DNA from: Streptomyces sp. CB02261 | GTDB lineage: Bacteria > Actinomycetota > Actinomycetes > Streptomycetales > Streptomycetaceae | Length of the DNA: 64,000 bases | Reading direction: 5' to 3' | Assembly (NCBI RefSeq): GCF_001905665.1 | Contig: NZ_LIVX01000002.1 | Span: forward strand, 383,420-447,419 | In this document: positions 51,564 through 59,949 of the stretch, in pieces | How the letters are laid out: every line of letters starts with the position of its first letter | How positions within the stretch are numbered: the first letter of the stretch is position 1 | Translations under genes and position numbers: made by a program | The notes under the pieces: model-generated | The model's database searches: none | What the model was told of the DNA's origin: nothing | The model's input: only the letters and a program-made list of their open reading frames with translations

Positions 51564-52756
51564 GGCGTACGTACCTCCTGGTCGGGGCCCGGGTACACCG
51601 TCCAGCCGGGGCCGAGGTGAAGTGTGCCCCAGTCGGCCTCGTCGAGCGCGGCCAGCCGGTCGGCGTGGTCGAACCAGGAGGGGCGCCGCGCAGCGGCTCC
51701 GTAAGGGGTGGGGGCCGGGTGACGGGCGGGCGGGAAGGCCAGGTCGCCAGGGACGGTGAGGGCGGCGGCGGCCATGAGGTGCCCGTGGCGGAGCCGGGCC
51801 CGCGCGTCGAGCCCGCGCAGAGTGCCGGAGAGGAATCCGGCGGCGAAGGCGTCCCCGGCGCCGACGGGGGCGACGACGTCGACGCGGGGGGCGGGGACGT
51901 GGGTGACGGTGTCGGCGCCGGGGGCGGGGACGTGGGCGCGGGTCGGGGTGTCTGCGCCGGGGGCGGGGACGCGGGTGACGGTGTCTGCGCGAGGGGCGGG
52001 GCGCTCGAAGAGGACCGCGCCCTCGCCGCCCGCCTTCACCACGAGCCCCGCCGGCTCCGGCAGTACCGCCCGGACCGCGGCCGGATCGGCGACGCCCCAC
52101 AGCGTCTCGGCCTCGTCCGCCCCGACGAACACGAGGTCGGCCCGGCGTGCGAGGCCGAGCAGCACGTCGGCGGCGTCGCCCCGGCGCCACAGGCCGGGCC
52201 GGTGGTTGACGTCGAAGGAGACGAGCGGGCGGCCGGGCCGGGGCGCGGTGAGTTCCCGCATCAGCGCCAGGCAGTCGGCGGACAGCGCGGCCGTGATGCC
52301 GGTCAGATGGAGGATCCGCGCGTCGGCGACGGAGGAGTACGGGACGGTGGCCGGCGACATCGCGGACGCGGCCGAGCCCGCCCGGTAGTAGACGACCTCG
52401 TGCGCGTCGGCGGCCCGGTCGGTGGCGGTGCGGAAGTAGACACCGGTCGGCCGGTGCGGGTCGCGGCGGACGGCGCCGACGTCGACGCCGTAGCCGGCGA
52501 TGGTCTCGACGAGGTGGTCGCCGAACCCGTCCCGTCCGACCCGGCCGACCCAGCGCGCGCGGTGCCCGGCGGCGGCGAGGGCGCAGGCGACGTTGGACTC
52601 GGCGCCGCCGATCGCGCGGGTGAAGGCGGGGACGTCGGCGAGGCGTCCCGGGCGGGCGGGAAGGAAGGTGACCATGGACTCACCGAGGCAGACGAGTTCC
52701 GGGGGCGAGGGCGCGGACGGGTCCGTGGTCGCGTCCGGGGGCGCGTGTCCGCTCAC
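51560..52756 (-). CDS. PfkB-family sugar kinase, 2-keto-3-deoxygluconate kinase type
   Basis: A 398-residue ribokinase-fold enzyme likely to phosphorylate 2-keto-3-deoxygluconate. Seen: LVCLGESMVTFLP (21-33), GGAESNVA (50-57), PTGVYFR (103-109), the KDG-recognising VVYYRAGSAAS (121-131; the Tyr-x-Arg pattern of archaeal and Thermus KDG kinases) and the catalytic PVGAGDAFAAGF with Asp302. An inserted repeat, residues about 253-291 (four copies of a VPAPGADT-like unit), makes it longer than the usual 310-340. It heads the minus-strand operon with iclR and ridA. Confidence 0.9.
   Translation of the reverse strand: MSGHAPPDATTDPSAPSPPELVCLGESMVTFLPARPGRLADVPAFTRAIGGAESNVACALAAAGHRARWVGRVGRDGFGDHLVETIAGYGVDVGAVRRDPHRPTGVYFRTATDRAADAHEVVYYRAGSAASAMSPATVPYSSVADARILHLTGITAALSADCLALMRELTAPRPGRPLVSFDVNHRPGLWRRGDAADVLLGLARRADLVFVGADEAETLWGVADPAAVRAVLPEPAGLVVKAGGEGAVLFERPAPRADTVTRVPAPGADTPTRAHVPAPGADTVTHVPAPRVDVVAPVGAGDAFAAGFLSGTLRGLDARARLRHGHLMAAAALTVPGDLAFPPARHPAPTPYGAAARRPSWFDHADRLAALDEADWGTLHLGPGWTVYPGPDQEVRTP
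51884..52000. repeat. Intragenic tandem repeat in the kinase gene
   Basis: About four imperfect in-frame copies of a 30-45 base unit (gcgccgggggcggggacgtgg and variants) encode PAPRADTVTRVPAPGADT-like repeats. They interrupt the beta strand just before the GAGD catalytic motif. Confidence 0.82.
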
Positions 52757-52821
52757 TCTCGGGCTCCCTGTGACTCCTACGGGTCCATTGACCCGGCCTC
52801 GGCCCGGATGTTAGACAGCCT

Positions 52822-52861
52822 TGAGCAATATGCGCAATGAGTGTTGCACGGAATGCAACAC
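52822..52861. promoter_or_regulatory. Two-palindrome operator between divergent catabolic operons
   Basis: GTGTTGCA-5-TGCAACAC (52841-52861) is a perfect 8-bp inverted repeat, and ttgagca-ata-tgcgcaa (52821-52837) is an imperfect one just beside it. They fill the 123-base gap between the kinase-iclR-ridA operon and the dehydratase-deacylase operon. IclR-family proteins bind TG-rich palindromes of this size, and iclR is in the operon. Confidence 0.68.
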
Positions 52862-52879
52862 ATCCGACGAGGAGGCCAC

Positions 52880-54145
52880 ATGCCCGACCTGGCGAACGAG
52901 CGCGTCGACCACCGCTTCAAGGCCCTGCCCCCGGACGCCGAGGGCCTGACCGTCGGCGAGCTCTCGGCCCAGCGGCGCAACCTCTTCACCGGCGGCTTCA
53001 CCACCCCGGTGCTCGCCCTCTCCGCCGAGTCCGTCGAGCACAACCTGCGCCTCCTGGAGACCTACGCCGAGCGCCACGGCCTCGCGTTCGCCCCGCACGG
53101 CAAGACCTCCATGGCCCCCCAGCTCTTCGACCGGCAGCTGGAGCACGGCGCCTGGGGCATCACCGCCGCCGTGCCCCACCAGGCCCGGGTCTACCGCGCG
53201 CACGGGATCGCCCGGATCTTCCTCGCCAACGAGGTCGTGGACGCCGCCGCCCTGCGCTGGCTCGCCGCCGAACTCGACGCCGACCCGGACTTCCACGTCA
53301 TCTGTTACGTCGACTCGGTGCGGGGCGTCGAGCTGATGGACGAGGCCCTGCGCGCGGCGGGCGCCCGCCGCGCGGTGCACGTCGTCGTCGAGCTCGGCGC
53401 CGGCGACGGGGCCCGTACCGGCGTCCGTACGGAGGCCGAGTGCGCCGCCGTCGCGGACGCGGTCGCCGCCGTCACCACCCTGCGGCTCGTCGGCGTCGCC
53501 GGGTACGAGGGCGAGGTGCCGAAGCCGGACCCGGAGCGGGTCCGTGCCTGGCTGCTCCGGCTGACCGCGCTCGCCGCCGCCTTCGACAAGGAGGGCCGCT
53601 TCGACGCCGGCATCGGGGAGATCGTCGTCAGCGCGGGCGGCAGCGCCTGGTTCGACACGGTCGCGGAGGTCTTCGCGGAGCTGCCCGAGCTCTCGCTGCC
53701 GGTGCTGAAGCTGCTGCGCTCGGGGGCGTACGTCTCCCACGACGACGGCCAGTACCGCAACCTGACCCCCTTCAACCGGGTCCCCGAGGAGGGCGCGCTC
53801 CAGCCCGCGTTCCGGCTCTGGTCGCAGGTCGTCTCCCGCCCCACCGACGAGCAGGCCTTCACCAACGCGGGCAAGCGGGACGCCGCCCACGACCTGCACC
53901 TGCCGGAGGCGCAGGTGGTCCGCGACGCCCGTACGGGTGAGATCCGCGCCGCCGAGGGCATCACCGTCACGGGCCTCTCCGACCAGCACGCCTGGCTCGC
54001 CACCGGTCCCGGGGCCGACCTGGAGGTAGGCGACTGGGTCGGCATGGGGCTCTCGCACCCCTGCACGTCCTTCGACAAGTGGCAGCTGATCCCGCTGGTC
54101 GAGGCGGACGGCACGGTGGTCGACCACATCCGCACCTTCTTCTAG
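52880..54145 (+). CDS. PLP-dependent D-amino acid dehydratase/deaminase (DSD/D-threonine aldolase family)
   Basis: A 421-residue fold-type III PLP enzyme: alanine-racemase-like barrel (about 40-270) with PLP lysine Lys75 in APHGKTSMAP, and a C-terminal beta domain with metal motif SHPCTSFDKW. The His393-x-Cys395 pair matches the zinc site of yeast and chicken D-serine dehydratase and differs from the His/Asp pair of D-threonine aldolase, so beta-elimination with ammonia release is expected. Candidate substrates are D-serine, D-threonine or D-glucosaminate. The ATG at 52880 follows GAGGAGG. The deacylase gene begins 8 bases downstream. Confidence 0.88.
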   Translation: MPDLANERVDHRFKALPPDAEGLTVGELSAQRRNLFTGGFTTPVLALSAESVEHNLRLLETYAERHGLAFAPHGKTSMAPQLFDRQLEHGAWGITAAVPHQARVYRAHGIARIFLANEVVDAAALRWLAAELDADPDFHVICYVDSVRGVELMDEALRAAGARRAVHVVVELGAGDGARTGVRTEAECAAVADAVAAVTTLRLVGVAGYEGEVPKPDPERVRAWLLRLTALAAAFDKEGRFDAGIGEIVVSAGGSAWFDTVAEVFAELPELSLPVLKLLRSGAYVSHDDGQYRNLTPFNRVPEEGALQPAFRLWSQVVSRPTDEQAFTNAGKRDAAHDLHLPEAQVVRDARTGEIRAAEGITVTGLSDQHAWLATGPGADLEVGDWVGMGLSHPCTSFDKWQLIPLVEADGTVVDHIRTFF

Positions 54146-54153
54146 GAGCAGGC

Positions 54154-55746
54154 ATGGACCTGGTCTTCCGTGACGCGGAGGTCGTCGACGGCACCGGCGG
54201 CCCCTCCTACCGCGCCGACGTGGCGATCGACGGCGGCCGGATCGCCGCGATCGTCAAGGAGGGCGCGGCGGCCGGCTGCCAGCGCCCCACCGCCCGGCGC
54301 GTCGTGGACGCCGAGGGCCTCGCCCTCTCGCCCGGTTTCATCGACATGCACGCCCACAGCGACCTCGCGCTGCTCCGCGACCCGGACCACGGCGCGAAGG
54401 CCGCGCAGGGCGTGACCCTCGAAGTCCTGGGCCAGGACGGTCTCTCGTACGCGCCGGTCGACGACCGCACGCTCGCGGAGGTGCGCGGGGCGATCACCGG
54501 CTGGAACGGGTACGGCGACGACATCGACTTCGACTGGCGGACGGTCGGCGGGTACCTGGACCGCCTCGATGGCGCCCACGGCGGCCGGGGCATCGCCGTG
54601 AACGCCGCCTACCTGGTCCCCCAGGGCACGGTCAGGATGCACGCGGTCGGCTGGGAGGACCGCCCCGCCACCGAGGCCGAGCTGAACCGGATGCGGCGGC
54701 TCGTCGCCGAGGGCCTGGAGCAGGGCGCGGTCGGCATGTCCTCCGGCCTGACGTACACGCCCGGGATGTACGCGCCGGACGCCGAGCTCACCGAACTGTG
54801 CCGGGTGGTGGCGGAGTACGACGGCTACTACTGCCCGCACCACCGTTCGTACGGGGCGGGGGCCCTGCGCGCGTACCAGGAGATGATCACGCTCGCCCGG
54901 GACGCGGGCTGCGCGCTGCACCTGGCGCACGCCACCATGAACTTCGGCGTGAACAGGGGCAGGGCGCCCGAGCTGCTCGCCCTGCTCGACGAGGCCCTCG
55001 ACGCGGGCGCCGACATCACCCTCGACACGTACCCGTACACGCCCGGCTGTACGAGCCTCGTCGCCGTGCTGCCGAGCTGGGCGGGCGAGGGCGGCCCGGA
55101 GGCGGTGCTGGCGCGGCTGCGGGACGACGAGACGGCCGAGCGCATCCGGCACCACCTGGAGGTCGTCGGCTCGGACGGCTGCCACGGGGTGCCGGTCGAG
55201 TGGGACACGATCGAGGTGTCGGGGGTGTCGGATCCGGCGCTCTCGGAGTTCACGGGCCGTCGTCTGGACGGCTGGCCGACGGCACGCCGGCTGCTGATCG
55301 GGGACCGTCTGGGCACGACGATCCTCCAGCACGTGGGCCACGAGGAGAACGTCCGGGCGATCATGCGGCACCGGGTCCACACGGGCGGCTCGGACGGCAT
55401 CCTCCAGGGCCTGAAGCCGCACCCGCGCGCGTACGGGACGTTTCCCCGGTACCTCGGCAGGTACGTGCGCGAGTTCGGCGTGCTCTCCCTGGAGGAGTGC
55501 GTCGCCCACCTCACCGCCCGCCCCGCGGCCCGCCTCCGGCTCCCGGACCGGGGTCTGGTCCGGGAGGGGTACGTGGCGGACCTGGTCCTCTTCGACCCGG
55601 AGTCGGTGGCAGCGGGCGCGACGTACTCCGCGCCCCGCACCCTGCCCGTGGGCATCCCGCACGTCCTGATCGACGGCAGGTTCGTGGTCGAGGACGGCCG
55701 CCGTACGGACGTCCTGGCGGGCCGCTCGATCCGCCGGACACGCTGA
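54154..55746 (+). CDS. N-acyl-D-amino-acid deacylase family amidohydrolase
   Basis: A 530-residue amidohydrolase that releases D-amino acids from N-acyl forms. Metal sites: His66 and His68 (DMHAHSD), His229/His230 (YCPHHRSYG), His259 (LHLAHAT) and the catalytic Asp414 (GGSDGI). Where classical D-aminoacylases have the bridging cysteine (GNCG), this protein has Asp95 (VLGQDGLSYAP), defining another subgroup. From memory, a related S. coelicolor enzyme accepts N-acyl hydrophobic D-amino acids in vitro. The neighbouring dehydratase, RidA and KDG-type kinase point to a hydroxylated substrate such as N-acetyl-D-glucosaminate. Confidence 0.9.
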   Translation: MDLVFRDAEVVDGTGGPSYRADVAIDGGRIAAIVKEGAAAGCQRPTARRVVDAEGLALSPGFIDMHAHSDLALLRDPDHGAKAAQGVTLEVLGQDGLSYAPVDDRTLAEVRGAITGWNGYGDDIDFDWRTVGGYLDRLDGAHGGRGIAVNAAYLVPQGTVRMHAVGWEDRPATEAELNRMRRLVAEGLEQGAVGMSSGLTYTPGMYAPDAELTELCRVVAEYDGYYCPHHRSYGAGALRAYQEMITLARDAGCALHLAHATMNFGVNRGRAPELLALLDEALDAGADITLDTYPYTPGCTSLVAVLPSWAGEGGPEAVLARLRDDETAERIRHHLEVVGSDGCHGVPVEWDTIEVSGVSDPALSEFTGRRLDGWPTARRLLIGDRLGTTILQHVGHEENVRAIMRHRVHTGGSDGILQGLKPHPRAYGTFPRYLGRYVREFGVLSLEECVAHLTARPAARLRLPDRGLVREGYVADLVLFDPESVAAGATYSAPRTLPVGIPHVLIDGRFVVEDGRRTDVLAGRSIRRTR

Positions 55747-55899
55747 ACGGACGCACGCGCACGCGTGACGGCGGGCGGCGTCCGCGTGACGGCAGCGGGC
55801 GGGTGCGCGCGGGGCGAGCGCCCGCCGGACACCATGACGAACGCACGCGCCGGCGTGACGGCGGGCGCGCCCGCGCGGGGCCAGCGTTGTCCCGTACCC

Positions 55900-57333
55900 C
55901 TACCGCCCGACGGCCACCGGCGCGGCGTCCGCCGCCACCCCGTCCGCCGCCGGCGGCCACGGATTCCGCCGCACCCATACCAGGCCCGCCACCAGCACGG
56001 CCCCCGCCACCACGAAGCCGAACCAGGGCGTGTGCCCGGACGGCGCCGTCTCGTACACGAGGGCCGCCGAGACGACGGCGAGCACCTGCCCCGCCCGGCT
56101 GTGCCAGGCGACCGCCGCGACGACGGCCGTCCCCCACAGCACGTACCAGGGCTGCACCATCGGCGACAGGGCGACGAGCGCCACCAGCGAGAGGCCGAGC
56201 CCGAGGACCGGGTCCAGGGCCCCCCGCCACGCCCGCCACGCGAGCACCAGGATCACGACGGCGGCCACGGCCAGCCCCGCAGTCTGCACGGCGCCCTTCA
56301 CGGGCGCGGGGTCGTCCCCGACGAGCAGCCCGAGGCCGAGCCCGAGGTCGCTGGTCACCGACAGCGCGGTGTGGATCGACCCGGCGACGCTCTGGGTGCG
56401 CAGCCACCCGAACCCGGTCCCGGCCAGCACCGTCGCCCCGGCGGCGACCGCGCCCGCGACGGCCCCCGGCAGGACGAGGCCCTTGACCAGGCCGCGTACG
56501 CCACCGTCCCTGCGGGCGACCATCACACCGATGAACAGCAGCGCGACGGCCGCCGGCGACTTGATCATCACCGCGAGACCGACGAGGACGGAGCCGAGCA
56601 CCCACCGCCCGCGCGTGGCGAGCAGCACGCCGCCGAGCAGGAGCCCGATCATCAGGCCGTCGTTGTGCATGCCGCCGACGACATGGATCAGGAGCAGCGG
56701 GTTGAGCGCGGCCAGCCAAAGCGCGCCCGCGCGGCCGCCGGGCCCGCCGCCGAGCCCTCGTACGGCCCAGACGATCAGGGCGAGCGCGGCCAGGGCGACG
56801 AGCCGCAGCCCGAGGACGGCGGGCACGACCGCCCCGCCGGTCAGTTTCACCACCGCCGCCGCGAGGAGCAGGAACACGGGTCCGTACGGGGCGGGGGTGT
56901 CCGTCCAGTTCCCGCCGACGCTCGCCGCCGCGTCCGCGCCGAGCTCGCCGGGGCCGAGGACGGAGGGCCCGCCTCCGTACACGTCGTGCCCTTCGAGGAC
57001 CATCGCGCCCTGGGCGATGTAGCTGTAGACGTCGGCGCTGTGCAGGGGCGGGGCGAGGAGCAGCGGGGCGGTCCAGCAGGCGAGGGTGGCGGGCACGCCG
57101 TCCCGCCGGCCCCGGGCGAGCAGGACGCCGTAGCGCCACCAGGCGGCGACGAGCAGGGTCAGGCCGAGGTAGGCGAGGAGGCCGCCGGCCAGGGCGAGCG
57201 AGGAGCCGCGCGGCTCCCAGAGCCCCCAGCCGCCGCGCACGGGCAGCGTCCCGGCGGCCCACCCGCCCACGGCGACGCCGACGGACCCGACCGCACCCAG
57301 CCACCGGCATCCGGAGGCGCTGATAGCCCACAT
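55900..57333 (-). CDS. mptB: Polyprenol-phosphomannose-dependent mannosyltransferase, MptB-like
   Basis: A 477-residue membrane GT-C glycosyltransferase with about twelve helices. The signature loop LHSADVYSYIAQGAMVLEGHDVYGGGP carries the catalytic-type aspartate; GNWTDTPAPYGPVFL and NPLLLIHVVGGMHNDGLMIGLLL are further MptB hallmarks. In mycobacteria MptB adds alpha-1,6 mannose in lipomannan; Streptomyces also uses such enzymes. I start at the ATG at 57333; the much longer open frame upstream is antisense to the aminotransferase. It is followed by GC-rich direct repeats (55745-55872) and no clear terminator. Confidence 0.88.
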   Translation of the reverse strand: MWAISASGCRWLGAVGSVGVAVGGWAAGTLPVRGGWGLWEPRGSSLALAGGLLAYLGLTLLVAAWWRYGVLLARGRRDGVPATLACWTAPLLLAPPLHSADVYSYIAQGAMVLEGHDVYGGGPSVLGPGELGADAAASVGGNWTDTPAPYGPVFLLLAAAVVKLTGGAVVPAVLGLRLVALAALALIVWAVRGLGGGPGGRAGALWLAALNPLLLIHVVGGMHNDGLMIGLLLGGVLLATRGRWVLGSVLVGLAVMIKSPAAVALLFIGVMVARRDGGVRGLVKGLVLPGAVAGAVAAGATVLAGTGFGWLRTQSVAGSIHTALSVTSDLGLGLGLLVGDDPAPVKGAVQTAGLAVAAVVILVLAWRAWRGALDPVLGLGLSLVALVALSPMVQPWYVLWGTAVVAAVAWHSRAGQVLAVVSAALVYETAPSGHTPWFGFVVAGAVLVAGLVWVRRNPWPPAADGVAADAAPVAVGR

Positions 57334-57374
57334 GACGTGCCAACCTATCCCGCCGCCGGGTGGCCCTCGTCCGG

Positions 57375-57878
57375 CTACCTGGGTCGTTTGGTCTGCCCCC
57401 GGCCCCGTCCCGGCTTGTCCGTGTGTCCGTCGCCGTCGGTGGAGGGGTCGGCCTTCGGTCCGGCCGCGGGGCCGGCGGTGGCCGCTCCTGCCCCGGACGG
57501 AGCAGTCGTCCGGTCCGGTTCCCGGGCCGTCGGAGAGGAGGAGGGGCCGGTGCCGCCGTCCTCGCCCCCGTCCGTCTTCCGCCCGTCGGCGGCCGTGGGG
57601 TCCGGGGAGCCGGAGGCCCCCGGGGAGTCCGGCTCCCCGTCCGCGCCGTCGGAGCCGTCCGTCGGGTCCGCCTGGATCAGCGCGGGCGGTCCCTCGGGTG
57701 CTCCGCCGTCCTGCGAGCCCGTCCCGCCGCCCCCGCCTCCGGCGAACAGCACGGCTCCGACCCCGAGGACCGCGACGCCGGCGGCGAGCAGCCAGACCGT
57801 CCCCCGGCCCCGGCGTGCGGGGGCGTGACGGCGTCGGCCGGGTCGGGGTGCGGCGACTCCGGGGGCGTGGTGGCTCAT
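57375..57878 (-). CDS. Hypothetical membrane protein with disordered extracytoplasmic tail
   Basis: A 167-residue protein with a basic N-terminus (1-27), one membrane helix (about 28-45, TVWLLAAGVAVLGVGAVLF), a poly-Gly turn and a long Gly/Asp/Pro/Ser-rich disordered tail. No domain is recognised. The ATG at 57878 starts it; the longer frame upstream is not coding. It lies 41 bases before mptB on the same strand, so the two may be co-transcribed. Confidence 0.7.
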   Translation of the reverse strand: MSHHAPGVAAPRPGRRRHAPARRGRGTVWLLAAGVAVLGVGAVLFAGGGGGGTGSQDGGAPEGPPALIQADPTDGSDGADGEPDSPGASGSPDPTAADGRKTDGGEDGGTGPSSSPTAREPDRTTAPSGAGAATAGPAAGPKADPSTDGDGHTDKPGRGRGQTKRPR

Positions 57879-58011
57879 GTGGCCGGATTGTAGGGAGCAC
57901 GACACCGTCCGTGCGACACGGGTCACATCGCGGCCGTCCGATGGGTGTTCCGGTGTCCGACGTGTCCCAAAACACGAGGCGCCCCGGCCGACCCGGCCGT
58001 AAGCTCTCGTC

Positions 58012-59223
58012 ATGCAGGTGATCCAGTCCACGAAGCTCGCCAACGTCTGTTACGAAATCCGGGGTCCGGTGCTCGAAGAGGCGATGCGGCTTGAGGCTGC
58101 GGGTCATCGCATCCTCAAGCTCAACACGGGGAACCCGGCCGCCTTCGGCTTCGAGTGCCCGCCCGCCATCCTCGAGGACGTGCTGCGCAACCTCTCCGAC
58201 GCGCACGGCTACGGCGACGCGAAGGGGCTGCTCTCGGCCCGGCGCGCGGTGATGAGCCACTACGAGACGAAGGGCATCCCGCTCTCCGTCGAGGACATCT
58301 ACCTCGGCAACGGCGTCTCGGAGCTGATCCAGATGTCGATGCAGGCGCTGCTCGACGACGGCGACGAGGTCCTCGTCCCGGCTCCGGACTACCCGCTGTG
58401 GACCGCGTCGGTCTCGCTCGCGGGCGGTACGGCCGTGCACTACCGCTGTGACGAGCAGGCGGACTGGATGCCGGATCTGGCGGACATCGAGCGGAAGATC
58501 ACCGACCGCACCAAGGCGATCGTGATCATCAACCCGAACAATCCGACGGGTGCGGTCTACGACGACGAGATGCTCCGCTCCCTGACGGAGATCGCGCGTC
58601 GGCACAACCTGGTCGTCTGCTCGGACGAGATCTACGACAAGATCCTGTACGACGGCACCACGCACACCCCGACCGCCGCGATCGCCCCGGACCTCCTCGT
58701 CCTCACCTTCAACGGGATGAGCAAGAACTACCGGGTGGCCGGTTTCCGCTCCGGCTGGCTCGCGGTCTGCGGCCCGAAGCACCACGCGTCCTCGTACATC
58801 GAGGGCCTCACGATCCTCGCCAACATGCGCCTCTGCGCGAACATGCCGGCGCAGCACGCGGTGGCCGCCGCGCTCCAGGGCCGGCAGTCGATCGAGGACC
58901 TGGTGCTGCCGGGCGGGCGGCTCCTGGAGCAGCGGGACACGGCGTACGAGCTGCTGACGCAGATCCCGGGGGTGACGTGCGTGAAGCCGAAGGGCGCGCT
59001 GTACCTCTTCCCTCGTCTGGACCCGAACGTCTACAAGATCAAGGACGACCGGCAGATGGTCCTGGACCTGCTGCGGGCCGAGAAGATCATGGTCGTGCAC
59101 GGGACGGGCTTCAACTGGCACGAGCCGGACCACTTCCGGATCGTCACGCTGCCGGCGGCGGCGGACCTGGCGGACGCGGTGACCCGGATCGGCCGCTTCC
59201 TGGACGGCTACAGCCAGCCCTGA
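58012..59223 (+). CDS. alaA: Alanine-type aminotransferase (AlaA-like)
   Basis: A 403-residue PLP fold-type I aminotransferase. Motifs: the N-terminal KLNTGNPAAFGFECP, YGDAKGLLSARRAV, INPNNPTGAVYDD, CSDEIYDKILYDG and the PLP lysine in FNGMSKNYRVAGFRSGW. It closely matches bacterial AlaA, which makes alanine from pyruvate and glutamate, and may also serve D- or other small amino acids. TAAGCT at 58000-58005 lies six bases before the ATG with no ribosome site, so the message may be leaderless. It is divergent from the hypothetical membrane protein gene. Confidence 0.92.
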   Translation: MQVIQSTKLANVCYEIRGPVLEEAMRLEAAGHRILKLNTGNPAAFGFECPPAILEDVLRNLSDAHGYGDAKGLLSARRAVMSHYETKGIPLSVEDIYLGNGVSELIQMSMQALLDDGDEVLVPAPDYPLWTASVSLAGGTAVHYRCDEQADWMPDLADIERKITDRTKAIVIINPNNPTGAVYDDEMLRSLTEIARRHNLVVCSDEIYDKILYDGTTHTPTAAIAPDLLVLTFNGMSKNYRVAGFRSGWLAVCGPKHHASSYIEGLTILANMRLCANMPAQHAVAAALQGRQSIEDLVLPGGRLLEQRDTAYELLTQIPGVTCVKPKGALYLFPRLDPNVYKIKDDRQMVLDLLRAEKIMVVHGTGFNWHEPDHFRIVTLPAAADLADAVTRIGRFLDGYSQP

Positions 59224-59260
59224 GGCCCGGCGGGGTAAGGGCCGCGACCCGGCGGGGCAC

Positions 59261-59303
59261 GTCCGGGACTCGGCGGGGCCAGGTCCGGGACTCGGCGGGG
59301 CCA
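59261..59303. repeat. 22-bp direct repeat after aminotransferase
   Basis: Two exact copies of gtccgggactcggcggggcc (59261 and 59283) sit among further ggcgggg units. No gene is visible between 59224 and 59396. Confidence 0.8.
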
Positions 59304-59340
59304 CCCGTGGGACCCGGCGCGCCCACCCCTCGGACCGGAA

Positions 59341-59369
59341 TCAACTTTAGACAGGATCTAAGCTAGGAT
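59341..59369 (+). promoter_or_regulatory. Promoter with small palindrome upstream of hypothetical gene
   Basis: TAGGAT at 59364-59369 is a good -10 element; a weak -35 (tcaact, 59341-59346) lies 17 bases before. Between them TTAGA-5-TCTAA (59347-59361) is an inverted repeat in the spacer, a typical repressor position. Confidence 0.45.
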
Positions 59370-59396
59370 GGCTCCAGAGCACGAGGAGGCCGTCCC

Positions 59397-59795
59397 ATGT
59401 ACGAACCGATCCGCACGAAGTCGGTCCACCGGATGGCCGACGACGCCCCCGACGCGTATCCGCACCGCTCCCGCGAGGAGGAGCTGGACATCCAGCTCGC
59501 CGGACACCTCGCCGCCCTGCTCGCCGTCACCGACGAGCTCGGCGACGCGGAGGCAGGAGAGCGGATCGCCCGGCAGGTGGCGCGGCTGCGCGGCGCGCCG
59601 CCCGCGCGGCACGCGGGCCTGAGCGGCTCGTCCGCACCGGACCTGCACCGCAAGGCCCACGCCCTCGCGGGTCGGGCCCTGGTCGTCGCCGCCTCCCGGG
59701 CCGACACCACCGCGGCGATCCTGGCCGCCGAGCGCATGGACGCGCACACCGAGGCGCTGGCCGGGGAGCCCACCCTGGCCACGGCCGCCCCCTGA
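59397..59795 (+). CDS. Conserved hypothetical protein, 132 aa
   Basis: A small soluble, mostly helical protein with no membrane segment or signal. Recognisable stretches are MADDAPDAYPHRSREEELDIQLAGHLAALLAVTDELG, a variable middle, and HRKAHALAGRALVVAASRADTTAAILAAERMDAH. I know it only as a conserved actinobacterial protein of unknown role. The ATG has GAGGAGG eight bases upstream. A strong hairpin follows, so it is a single-gene unit. Confidence 0.8.
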   Translation: MYEPIRTKSVHRMADDAPDAYPHRSREEELDIQLAGHLAALLAVTDELGDAEAGERIARQVARLRGAPPARHAGLSGSSAPDLHRKAHALAGRALVVAASRADTTAAILAAERMDAHTEALAGEPTLATAAP

Positions 59796-59800
59796 CGGCC

Positions 59801-59832
59801 CCGGTCCGCGCGGCACGAACCGCGCGGACCGG
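59801..59832 (+). terminator. Terminator after the 132-aa gene
   Basis: A 13-bp stem (59801-59813 with 59820-59832) and a 6-base loop start six bases after the stop codon. Confidence 0.85.
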
Positions 59833-59949
59833 GCGCCACCCACGGCGGTCACGGTAGGCCCCGCTCCGGTTCGGTACCGGGATCGGCACTTCACCCGCCG
59901 TCCACACAACTCGCCCTGGAATGTGGGTTTCCGCGAGCACGCTGCCCGC

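Noticed and set aside
55900..59304. A 1134-codon minus-strand frame extending mptB through the aminotransferase
   Set aside because: Only the part from the ATG at 57333 has membrane-protein character. The rest is antisense to clear genes.
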